From: an uncultured Celeribacter sp.
Lineage (GTDB): Bacteria; Pseudomonadota; Alphaproteobacteria; Rhodobacterales; Rhodobacteraceae
Direction of reading: 5' to 3'
NCBI RefSeq assembly: GCF_963676475.1
Contig: NZ_OY781106.1
Coordinates: 2,046,001 to 2,110,000, forward strand
DNA: 64,000 nucleotides
The translations under genes and the position numbers were made by a program. This document shows positions 54,526 to 61,987 of the stretch, in pieces (the first letter of the stretch is position 1; every line of letters starts with the position of its first letter). A model generated the notes under the pieces. That model was given only the letters and a program-made list of their open reading frames with translations, made no database searches and was not told the origin of the DNA.

Positions 54526-55200
54526 ATGTTGACCCCGACCCTCACCCGACCTTGGCTGATCGCCGATCTTGGCGCACCGATGCGGGTGTTGAGTTTCGCC
54601 CCCTATCGACCGGGGTTCGTCACCGCGCACCACATCGTCTGGCGCGAGTTGAGAAACGCCGACCTGCCGCCTGAAGTTTCCGTCTCCGACTGGATTTCAA
54701 CTGAGATGGCAAAGGCCGGTCACGCGGGGGCGGTCGGTATGCTGACCTCGCGCAACGTGACGAAATTTCAGCGCGCTGAAGCCGAGGTCGACGGCACCCG
54801 CGTGGCCGCGATTGCCACCGTGGGCTTGGGCAATGCCGAGCGTATCGGCTCGCGCACGCCCCGCGATTGGGGCGTCGAGCAATTCGGCACGATCAACATC
54901 GCCGTGCAGCTCTCCGAAGCGGTCACCGAGACGGCGCAGATCGAAGCGCTGAGCATCGCGGCGCAGGCCCGCACGGCCGCCGTGATGGAGGCGGGTCTCA
55001 GCTTTCCCCATGGTCCCGTGACCGGCACCGGCACCGATTGTCTGGCGCTGGCCGCCCCCGATGGGGCGCAGGAGTACGCAGGGCTTCACACGGCGTTGGG
55101 AGAGGCGATTGGCGCGGCGGTTTACACAGCCGTGGCCCAAGGCGCCGCCGTCTGGGTCGCCGAAAATCCCGAGATGATGCGCAAGGTCTTTGGCGGGTAA
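54526..55200 (+). CDS. cbiZ: Adenosylcobinamide amidohydrolase CbiZ
   Basis: A 224-aa enzyme removing the aminopropanol side chain of adenosylcobinamide to give adenosylcobyric acid, which lets scavenged corrinoids be remodelled. Family motifs: GAVGMLTSRNVTKFQRAEAE, VATVGLGNAERIGS-like segment, GTINIAVQLSEAVTE and FPHGPVTGTGTDCLALAAP. The ATG at 54526 follows the btuD stop by 5 bp. Its place at the end of a riboswitch-controlled btu operon fits corrinoid salvage. Confidence 0.9.
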   Translation: MLTPTLTRPWLIADLGAPMRVLSFAPYRPGFVTAHHIVWRELRNADLPPEVSVSDWISTEMAKAGHAGAVGMLTSRNVTKFQRAEAEVDGTRVAAIATVGLGNAERIGSRTPRDWGVEQFGTINIAVQLSEAVTETAQIEALSIAAQARTAAVMEAGLSFPHGPVTGTGTDCLALAAPDGAQEYAGLHTALGEAIGAAVYTAVAQGAAVWVAENPEMMRKVFGG

Positions 55201-55272
55201 AGCGGCGATCCCGCGCCTGTGTCACGCCGATTTCGGGCCGATCTAAGGCCAATTTCGAGCCTATATTTCAGG

Positions 55273-55333
55273 CATTCGCAACTGGAGGCGTCCAGTTGCG
55301 AATGGTTCGCAATATCTGTTTGACAGTTGCGAA
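55273..55333. promoter_or_regulatory. Double-dyad operator upstream of sitA
   Basis: TTCGCAA and TTGCGAA alternate four times at 55275, 55296, 55306 and 55327, forming two 28-bp dyads of identical size. The first is perfect over 14-bp arms (CATTCGCAACTGGA / TCCAGTTGCGAATG, 55273-55304). The second spans 55306-55333 and covers a putative -35 TTGACA (55320-55325). This fits repression by a metal-sensing regulator such as Mur (Fur family) or MntR; which one cannot be decided here. Confidence 0.7.
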
Positions 55334-55384
55334 TGATTATCACTTACATGACTGCAATAGGAAAAAGCCCGCAAAGGACAGACC

Positions 55385-56284
55385 ATGAGTCTCAACAGAA
55401 TATCCGTGTTCGGCTCCGTCGCCGCACTCGCCTTGGCCTCGAGCGCACAGGCAGACGACCGGATGAAAGTCGTCACCACCTTCACCGTCTTGGCCGACAT
55501 GGCCAGCCACGTGGCGGGCGACGCCGCCGAAGTCGTGTCGATCACCAAACCCGGCGCGGAAATTCACGGCTATCAACCGACGCCCCGCGACATCGTGCGG
55601 GCGCAGGACGCGGACCTGATCCTGTGGAACGGCATGAACCTTGAGCTGTGGTTCGAACAGTTTCTGTCGCATCTCAAAGATGTGCCCTCGGTGACGCTCA
55701 GCGAGGGCATTGACCCGATCTCGATTGTGGGCGGAAGTTATGAGGGCAAACCCAATCCACATGCTTGGATGGGATTGGATAATGCCCTGATCTACATCGA
55801 CAATATCGAGACCGCCCTGAGCGCACAGGACCCCGACAAGGCCGAGACCTATGCGCAGAATGCCGCAGCCTACAAAGACAAGCTGCGCGCCACTTTGGAG
55901 CCTCTGCGCGCCCGCGTGGCCGAGGTTCCCGAAGATCAACGCTGGCTCGTGACCTGCGAGGGCGCGTTCTCGTATCTTGCGCGCGACTTCGACATGAAGG
56001 AGCTCTATCTCTGGCCGATGAACGCCGATCAGATGGGCACACCGCAGCAGGTGCGCGCGGTGATCGACGGGGTGAAGGAGAACAACATCCCGGTGGTGTT
56101 TTGTGAGAGCACGGTCAACACCGCCCCCGCCAAACAGGTCGCCCGCGAGACCGGCGCGCGCTATGGCGGCGAGCTTTACGTCGACAGCCTGTCGAAACCA
56201 AACGGCCCGGTGCCGAGCTACCTCGATTTGTTGCGGGTGACGGCGGAGACCGTGGCGGACGGGCTTGCAGCCGGACGCAATTGA
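55385..56284 (+). CDS. sitA: Manganese/iron ABC transporter binding protein SitA
   Basis: A 299-aa cluster A-I metal-binding lipoprotein-like or periplasmic protein. The signal peptide is ISVFGSVAALALASSAQA. Metal-site residues of the family lie in GAEIHGYQPTPRDIVRAQDA (His), NPHAWMGLDNA (His), VTCEGAFSYLARDF (Glu) and the C-terminal YVDSLSKPNGP (Asp). No His-rich loop typical of ZnuA is present, and two permease genes follow, so Mn/Fe SitA is preferred. AAGGA precedes the ATG. Confidence 0.92.
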   Translation: MSLNRISVFGSVAALALASSAQADDRMKVVTTFTVLADMASHVAGDAAEVVSITKPGAEIHGYQPTPRDIVRAQDADLILWNGMNLELWFEQFLSHLKDVPSVTLSEGIDPISIVGGSYEGKPNPHAWMGLDNALIYIDNIETALSAQDPDKAETYAQNAAAYKDKLRATLEPLRARVAEVPEDQRWLVTCEGAFSYLARDFDMKELYLWPMNADQMGTPQQVRAVIDGVKENNIPVVFCESTVNTAPAKQVARETGARYGGELYVDSLSKPNGPVPSYLDLLRVTAETVADGLAAGRN

Positions 56285-56316
56285 GCGCAGCCTTCACGGG
56301 ACATGAGAGAGGCGAG

Positions 56317-57219
56317 ATGATGCAAAACGGCGGCCCTGTTCAAAGCGTTGAAGCAGGAGACGGGATTTCGGCACACGATGTGACGGTGACCTATCGCAAC
56401 GGCCACACGGCGCTGCGACAGGCCACTTTCGAGATCCCGCGCGGCACGGTGACCGCATTGGTCGGCGTCAACGGCGCCGGGAAATCGACGCTGTTCAAGG
56501 CGATCATGGGCTTTGTCCCTGTGGCGCAGGGCGACATTCGGCTGTTGGGCCTGAGTGTCAAAGAGGCACTGCGCCAAAACCTCGTCGCCTATGTGCCACA
56601 ATCCGAGGAGGTCGATTGGTCCTTTCCGGTGCTGGTCGAGGACGTGGTGATGATGGGGCGTTATGGGCACATGGGCTTCCTGCGCCGCCCGTCCAAAGCC
56701 GATCACGCGGCGGTGGAGGCCGCACTCGCGCGGGTCAATATGTCGGACTTTCGTCAGCGCCAGATCGGCGAGCTGTCCGGCGGACAGAAGAAGCGCGTGT
56801 TTCTTGCCCGCGCCCTGGCGCAGGAGGGTCAGGTGATCCTTTTGGATGAGCCTTTCACCGGCGTCGATGTGAAAACCGAGGAGCAAATCATCGCGCTCTT
56901 GCGCGAGCTGCGTGACGAAGGCCGGGTGATGTTGGTCTCGACCCACAACCTCGGTTCGGTGCCGGAATTTTGCGACCGCACCGTTTTGGTCAAGGGCACG
57001 GTGCTGGGCTATGGGCCGACCGAGACGACGTTTACCCGCGAGAATTTGGAGCGCGCCTTTGGCGGTGTGCTGCGGCAGTTCACCTTGAGCGGTGCTGATC
57101 TTCATGACGATGACGACCCGCGGCGTGTCACCATCCTGTCCGACGACGAACGCCCTCTGGTACGCTACGGCAGTCAGACGCGGGTGCAGGCCAAATCCTC
57201 CGAAGGGTCAGACAGATGA
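56317..57219 (+). CDS. sitB: Manganese/iron ABC transporter ATPase SitB
   Basis: A 300-aa ABC ATPase with Walker A (LVGVNGAGKSTLFKAIMG), signature (LSGGQKKRVFLARALAQ), Walker B (VILLDEPFTGVD) and H-loop (STHNLGSVPEFC). The start is one of two adjacent ATG codons at 56317/56320 after GAGAGG; a TTG at 56281 next to the sitA stop is less likely. It overlaps sitC by 4 bp. Confidence 0.92.
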   Translation: MMQNGGPVQSVEAGDGISAHDVTVTYRNGHTALRQATFEIPRGTVTALVGVNGAGKSTLFKAIMGFVPVAQGDIRLLGLSVKEALRQNLVAYVPQSEEVDWSFPVLVEDVVMMGRYGHMGFLRRPSKADHAAVEAALARVNMSDFRQRQIGELSGGQKKRVFLARALAQEGQVILLDEPFTGVDVKTEEQIIALLRELRDEGRVMLVSTHNLGSVPEFCDRTVLVKGTVLGYGPTETTFTRENLERAFGGVLRQFTLSGADLHDDDDPRRVTILSDDERPLVRYGSQTRVQAKSSEGSDR

Positions 57220-58073
57220 CCCTGCTGGAACCCTTCACCTACGGCTATATGACCAACGCGATGTGGGTTTCGGCCTTGGTCGGCGGCGTCTGCGCCTTTT
57301 TGTCGGCCTATCTGATGCTCAAGGGCTGGTCCCTGATTGGCGATGCGCTGTCGCATTCCGTCGTCCCCGGCGTTGCGGGCGCTTACATGCTGGGCCTGCC
57401 CTTTGCCTTGGGCGCGTTTCTGTCGGGCGGGCTGGCCGCCGCCGCAATGCTGTTTCTGTCCGAGCGCTCCGGTCTCAAGATCGACGTGGTGATCGGCATG
57501 ATTTTCACGTCCTTCTTTGGCCTCGGGTTGTTCATGGTCTCACTCAACCCGATGGCGATTTCGGTCGATACGATCACCATGGGCAACATCTTGGCGATCA
57601 CGCCGGAAGACACGCTGCAATTGGCGCTCATCGGATTTGTCTCGCTCGCCGTGCTTTTGGCGAAGTGGAAAGACCTCATGGTGGTGTTTTTCGATGAGAA
57701 CCACGCACGCTCCATCGGGCTGCGCCCCGGCCTGTTGAAAGCCGTGTTCTTTGTGCTCTTGTCGGCCTCCGTTGTCGCCGCAATGCAAACGGTCGGGGCC
57801 TTTCTCGTCGTGGCCATGGTGGTGACTCCGGGGGCGACCGCTTACCTGTTGTGCGACCGTTTCCCGCGCCTCATCGTGACCTCGGTTCTGATCGGCACCG
57901 TGACCAGTTTTGCAGGCGCCTACATCAGCTATTTCCTCGACGGCGCGACCGGCGGGGTCATCGTCTGCTTGCAAACGCTGATCTTCCTCGCGGCCTTTAT
58001 TCTCGCCCCGAAACACGGGCTTTTGGCCGCGAAAGCCAAGGCCCGCGCCGCGCTCGAGGACCACGTCCAATGA
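57216..58073 (+). CDS. sitC: Manganese/iron ABC transporter permease SitC
   Basis: A 285-aa ABC-3 family permease with about eight helices: LSAYLMLKGWSLIGDALSHS, VVPGVAGAYMLGLP, TMGNILAITPEDTLQ and LVVAMVVTPGATAYLL. Overlaps both sitB and sitD in ATGA. Confidence 0.93.
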   Translation: MTLLEPFTYGYMTNAMWVSALVGGVCAFLSAYLMLKGWSLIGDALSHSVVPGVAGAYMLGLPFALGAFLSGGLAAAAMLFLSERSGLKIDVVIGMIFTSFFGLGLFMVSLNPMAISVDTITMGNILAITPEDTLQLALIGFVSLAVLLAKWKDLMVVFFDENHARSIGLRPGLLKAVFFVLLSASVVAAMQTVGAFLVVAMVVTPGATAYLLCDRFPRLIVTSVLIGTVTSFAGAYISYFLDGATGGVIVCLQTLIFLAAFILAPKHGLLAAKAKARAALEDHVQ

Positions 58074-58903
58074 TCGACACGCTTCTCATGCCCTTCCAGT
58101 TCGGCTTCATGCAGAACGCCTTTCTGATCTCGATCCTCGTCGCGATCCCCACCGCGCTCTTGTCGTGCTTTCTGGTGCTCAAGGGCTGGGCTCTTATGGG
58201 CGATGCGATCAGCCATGCCATCCTGCCGGGCGTCGTTCTGGCCTATATCCTCGGCCTGCCCCTGATCGTCGGTGCCTTTGCCGCAGGCATGGTGACGGCG
58301 CTCTCGACCGGCTATCTGGCGCAGAACAGCCGCGTCAAACAGGACACCGTGATGGGCGTCGTGTTCTCTGGCATGTTTGGCCTCGGCATTGTGATGTATG
58401 TCGCGACACCCTCGGATGTGCATCTCGATCACATCCTCTACGGCAATATGCTGGGCGTCGGCGCCGAGGATCTTTGGACGGCTGGCCTCATCGCGCTCGT
58501 GGTCTCCGCAGGGCTGTTGCTCAAGTGGAAAGACCTGATGCTCCATGCTTTCGACCCGGCGCAGGCGCGGGCCTCGGGGCTGCCAGTTCAGCTGTTGCAC
58601 TACGGGTTGTTGACCGCGATTTCACTCAGCATCGTCGCGACGCTGACCGCCACGGGCTTGATCCTCGCCGTCGCGCTTTTGATCGCCCCCGGTGCGATTG
58701 CCTTTCTGCTCGTGCGGCGGTTCTCCGCGATGCTGTTGACCGCCACGGCGATCAACCTTGCCGCGATGCTGGGCGGCGTCTATGCCAGCTTCTGGCTCGA
58801 CAGCGCGCCCGCCCCGACCATCGTCTTGGTGCAAACCGCACTCTTTCTCGTGGCCTTTGTCCGCCGCCTGCGTCAGGTCAAACGTCAGGCGCAGACCGCC
58901 TGA
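58070..58903 (+). CDS. sitD: Manganese/iron ABC transporter permease SitD
   Basis: A 277-aa second ABC-3 permease, clearly paralogous to SitC (LVLKGWALMGDAISHAILPG, LYGNMLGVGAEDLW, LAVALLIAPGAIAFLL). Two different permeases distinguish sitABCD from the single-permease znuABC. The ATG at 58070 overlaps the sitC stop. Confidence 0.93.
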   Translation: MIDTLLMPFQFGFMQNAFLISILVAIPTALLSCFLVLKGWALMGDAISHAILPGVVLAYILGLPLIVGAFAAGMVTALSTGYLAQNSRVKQDTVMGVVFSGMFGLGIVMYVATPSDVHLDHILYGNMLGVGAEDLWTAGLIALVVSAGLLLKWKDLMLHAFDPAQARASGLPVQLLHYGLLTAISLSIVATLTATGLILAVALLIAPGAIAFLLVRRFSAMLLTATAINLAAMLGGVYASFWLDSAPAPTIVLVQTALFLVAFVRRLRQVKRQAQTA

Positions 58904-58912
58904 CACCAAACC

Positions 58913-60295
58913 TCAGGCCGGCGTCAGCCCCGGCGGATGCGGCAGTGTCTGACCGCTGTTCGACAGGCAACTCATCAAAGCGTCCTGCAGCGTTTCTTCG
59001 AGCACCGGGTGATAGAACGGGCTCTCAAGACAGGCATCCACCGTGAGCCCCTGTTCAATCGCCAGCGCCAGCCAATGCGCCATATGTTCGCCATCGCCAA
59101 TCGCCAGCGTCGCGCCCAGAAGTTTCAGCGAGCTTTTGTCCGCATAGACGCGGATCAGGCCCGCCGTCTCTGCCTTGACTTTCGAGCGACCGTTGTCTTG
59201 CGCCTTGGCAGTGCCGATAGAGACGGTCTCCGGGTCAAGCGTGTCGAAGGCGGCGCCAACGGTGGCGATCTGTGGGCTGGTGAAGGCCACGGCCAGAGGC
59301 ACGCGGCGACGGAAGGGTTTGCGCGTGCCCGCGATGATGTTCAGCGCGGCGATTTTGCCCTCGTCCTTGGCCTCATGCAAAAGCGGACGGTCGGCGTTCA
59401 CATCGCCGGTCATGTAGATCGGCAGATCGCCGATCTGGAGCGTCTCGGGATCGTAGGCGGGCATGCCTTTGTCATCCAGTCCCAGACCCGCAATGTTGGA
59501 CCGCCGCCCGATGCTCGCGAGCACACGTTCGACCCTCACGGCTTTGTCCCCCGCCTTGATCGTCACGGTGCCATCTGCCTCAAGGCTGGGCTCGACACTC
59601 GCGCCCAAAGTGAGCGACATATCCTGTCCCAGCGCCTCTGCGGCGGCCTCGGCGACCACCGGGTCCTTGATCCCGGCCACAACAGGTGCGGCGTCAAAGC
59701 CATGCACCTCGACGCCCAGACGGCCCAGCGCCTGACCGATTTCACAACCGATCACACCAAGGCCCACGATGGCGATAGATTTCGGAAGGTCAGGCTGTTC
59801 AAAAAACGTGTCCGTGGTCCAAAGCGCGTCGCCCAAGGCGCGGAAGGGCGCGGGCAGAACGGGGCTTGAGCCGGTGGCGATAATGATCGCGCCCGTCTCG
59901 ATGAGCTCGCCGTTCACCGTGACCGTATTGGGTCCGGTGATCGTCGCATGGCCGTCGATGAATTGCGTCTCGTCGAGATGTTTGTGGGTGCGGGTGATAA
60001 ACCCGTTGACCAGCTTGTCCCGGATCGCCCGGACGCGGGCCATGACTTTGGGACCATCGACCGAGAGGCCTTCGGTGCCCGCAATCCCGAACGCCGCCTG
60101 TCGAGTTTTCGCGTGGTAGAGCGAGGCCACTTCGATCAGCGCTTTCGACGGCATACAGCCGACGCGCGCGCAGGTGGTGCCCTCCGGCCCCGAGTTGATC
60201 AGAACGACGGATTTCCCGGCCCGGAGCAAGGTGAACAATGCGGTGACGCCCGCGCTCCCTGCCCCGAGAATTGCGACATCAACCTTGCGTGCCAT
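58913..60295 (-). CDS. Pyridine nucleotide-disulfide oxidoreductase (dihydrolipoyl dehydrogenase-like)
   Basis: A 460-aa class I flavoprotein disulfide reductase. The FAD motif GAGSAGVTALFTLL starts at residue 11, the redox pair is Cys42/Cys47 (CARVGCMPSKAL), the NAD(P) motif is AIVGLGVIGCEIGQALGRLG, the second FAD segment is IYMTGDVNADRPLLHEA and the C-terminal active-site pair is in YHPVLEETLQ. No lipoyl-complex genes are adjacent, so this is a stand-alone LPD-like or related reductase; its substrate is unknown. It converges on sitD. Confidence 0.88.
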   Translation of the reverse strand: MARKVDVAILGAGSAGVTALFTLLRAGKSVVLINSGPEGTTCARVGCMPSKALIEVASLYHAKTRQAAFGIAGTEGLSVDGPKVMARVRAIRDKLVNGFITRTHKHLDETQFIDGHATITGPNTVTVNGELIETGAIIIATGSSPVLPAPFRALGDALWTTDTFFEQPDLPKSIAIVGLGVIGCEIGQALGRLGVEVHGFDAAPVVAGIKDPVVAEAAAEALGQDMSLTLGASVEPSLEADGTVTIKAGDKAVRVERVLASIGRRSNIAGLGLDDKGMPAYDPETLQIGDLPIYMTGDVNADRPLLHEAKDEGKIAALNIIAGTRKPFRRRVPLAVAFTSPQIATVGAAFDTLDPETVSIGTAKAQDNGRSKVKAETAGLIRVYADKSSLKLLGATLAIGDGEHMAHWLALAIEQGLTVDACLESPFYHPVLEETLQDALMSCLSNSGQTLPHPPGLTPA

Positions 60296-60330
60296 CGAAC
60301 CCGCTCCCTTATGCGAATATGTGAACTTAT

Positions 60331-60353
60331 GGTGTTATATCACCTGAACAGGT
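60331..60353. promoter_or_regulatory. Overlapping palindromes upstream of the disulfide oxidoreductase
   Basis: GGTG-N6-CACC (60331-60344) overlaps ACCTG-AA-CAGGT (60342-60353), 36-58 bp before the minus-strand start at 60295. Position suits an operator; no regulator is recognised. Confidence 0.35.
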
Positions 60354-60401
60354 CTCGCCTAGAGGACAGGCTGCACTGTTTTTGCAACCGGGTCGTGCCT
60401 C

Positions 60402-60794
60402 TCAGCCCGCGTAGATTTCCTGTCCACGACGCTTGAGATGCGGCTCGTTGATAAAGGTTCCGAAGGGCACGAGAGAGGCCAGAGCGGCCCGCGTCAGATC
60501 GCGACCCTGCCACCATGGGCCACGCATGACCACGAGCATCAAGGCGATGTAGACCAGAAAGGCATAGCCATGCAGCGGCCCCATGAGCTTGACCCAGGAG
60601 GCGTCATCAAGACCGTATTTGATCGGCATGGCAACGAGAAACAACAACAGGGTTGTCACCCCCTCGATCACCGCAACCACACGAAAAAGGCCGAACAGAT
60701 TGCGACCGGAGGGCGCAGGGTCCGTTTCAGGCAAAGGGGTCTGCGGCATGGGCGAGGTAAAGGGTTTTGACATTATCCGAGTATCTTTATGCAT
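60402..60794 (-). CDS. DUF3817 family membrane protein
   Basis: A 130-aa protein with three hydrophobic segments (FRVVAVIEGVTTLLLFLVAM, GYAFLVYIALMLVVM, LTRAALASLVPFGTFI) and the DUF3817 pattern GPLHGYAFLVY. Function unknown. Neither the ATG at 60794 nor the one at 60773 (MSKPFTSPM) has a good ribosome site, so the start is open. Monocistronic. Confidence 0.8.
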   Translation of the reverse strand: MHKDTRIMSKPFTSPMPQTPLPETDPAPSGRNLFGLFRVVAVIEGVTTLLLFLVAMPIKYGLDDASWVKLMGPLHGYAFLVYIALMLVVMRGPWWQGRDLTRAALASLVPFGTFINEPHLKRRGQEIYAG

Positions 60795-60872
60795 AGTGTA
60801 ATCGGCTGAGACCCCTAACAGATTCCCGCAGGCCTGCCTACGAACAGTTTGACGCAGCCTTCAGCAAAGCTG

Positions 60873-61859
60873 CTAGAACACGGACACCACGACCGTGGAG
60901 AACAGCGCCAGAAACACCGTCTCGCCCACCACCATGACAATCGCCGGTCCTCCGACGGCCAAGCTCTTGCCCGGCGAGGTCTTGATCCCCACGGCGGCAA
61001 TCGCGATCAAAAGCGCCCAGCTTGAGAGTTGCGTCAGAACGGATTGCAGGGCTGGCGGAATGACCCCGAACGAATTCATCACGGCAAAGATCACAAAGGC
61101 GATCAGGAAACCGGGCAGGAGTTGGACCTTTCCCCGCGCCCCGTCGGTCACCTGCCTCCTCCCACGCAGCGCCAGCAAAAGCACCACGGGGGCGAGCATA
61201 GAAACGCGGATGAGCTTGACCAGCACGGCGATCTCCCCCGCCTCGTCAGAGACGGAGAACCCCGCGCCGACCACCTGAGCCACGTCGTGAATTGTCGCGC
61301 CAAGGAAGACACCCGACAGCTCGGCATCAAGCCCCAGCAGGCTGACCAGCATCGGATAGAGGATCATTGCCAGTGTCGACAGGATCGTCACCCCCAGCAC
61401 CGTGAAACTCAGATCGCGCTCGCTCGTCTCCCGCGCGGGCAGGACGGCGGCAATCGCCATAGCCGCCGAAGCACCACAGATCGCAACGGAACCGCCGGTC
61501 AACAGGCCGAACTCCATGTCCTTGCCCAAAAGCCGCGCCAAAAGGACGCCGAAGCCGATGGTCAAGACCACGCCCGCGATGACGCACACCACAATTCCCG
61601 GCCCCAGATCGCGCAGCATCTCCCAACTGATCCGAACGCCCAGCAACGCCACGCCGATGCGCAACACGCTGCGCGCCGTAAAGTCGATCCCGGCATGGGT
61701 GCGCGGATCGTCGGAGAGAAAATTCATCGCGATGCCCAACAACAGCGCCATCAACATCGCCGGCGCTCCGTAATGTTCCGACAGGAACTTGGCCGCCACC
61801 GCGACCAGCACGGCAACAAGCACCCCTTTGAAATAGTCCCGCATTCTGTCAGACCCCAT
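60873..61859 (-). CDS. YeiH family putative sulfate exporter
   Basis: A 328-aa membrane protein with about ten helices. YeiH (COG2855) landmarks: APAMLMALLLGIAMNFLS, RIGVALLGVRISWEML, FGLLTGGSVAICGASAAMAI, GVFLGATIHDVAQVVGAGFS. The ATG at 61859 follows AAGGG. Transport of an anion is suggested by family annotation only; substrate unproven. Confidence 0.85.
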   Translation of the reverse strand: MGSDRMRDYFKGVLVAVLVAVAAKFLSEHYGAPAMLMALLLGIAMNFLSDDPRTHAGIDFTARSVLRIGVALLGVRISWEMLRDLGPGIVVCVIAGVVLTIGFGVLLARLLGKDMEFGLLTGGSVAICGASAAMAIAAVLPARETSERDLSFTVLGVTILSTLAMILYPMLVSLLGLDAELSGVFLGATIHDVAQVVGAGFSVSDEAGEIAVLVKLIRVSMLAPVVLLLALRGRRQVTDGARGKVQLLPGFLIAFVIFAVMNSFGVIPPALQSVLTQLSSWALLIAIAAVGIKTSPGKSLAVGGPAIVMVVGETVFLALFSTVVVSVF

Positions 61860-61987
61860 GTGTGTCACCCTTGCAATATGTCTTCGCATCTGTCGTCCGG
61901 ACGATCCCGCAGGGGGCACGGAAAATCAACGCCGCGTCGCGCACAACGCATAGCGCAGGGGTTTCAAGCCGTGATAACAGGGACACC

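Noticed and set aside
55385..58903. Calling the metal transporter znuABC
   Set aside because: There are two distinct permeases and the binding protein lacks a His-rich loop, which fits sitABCD.
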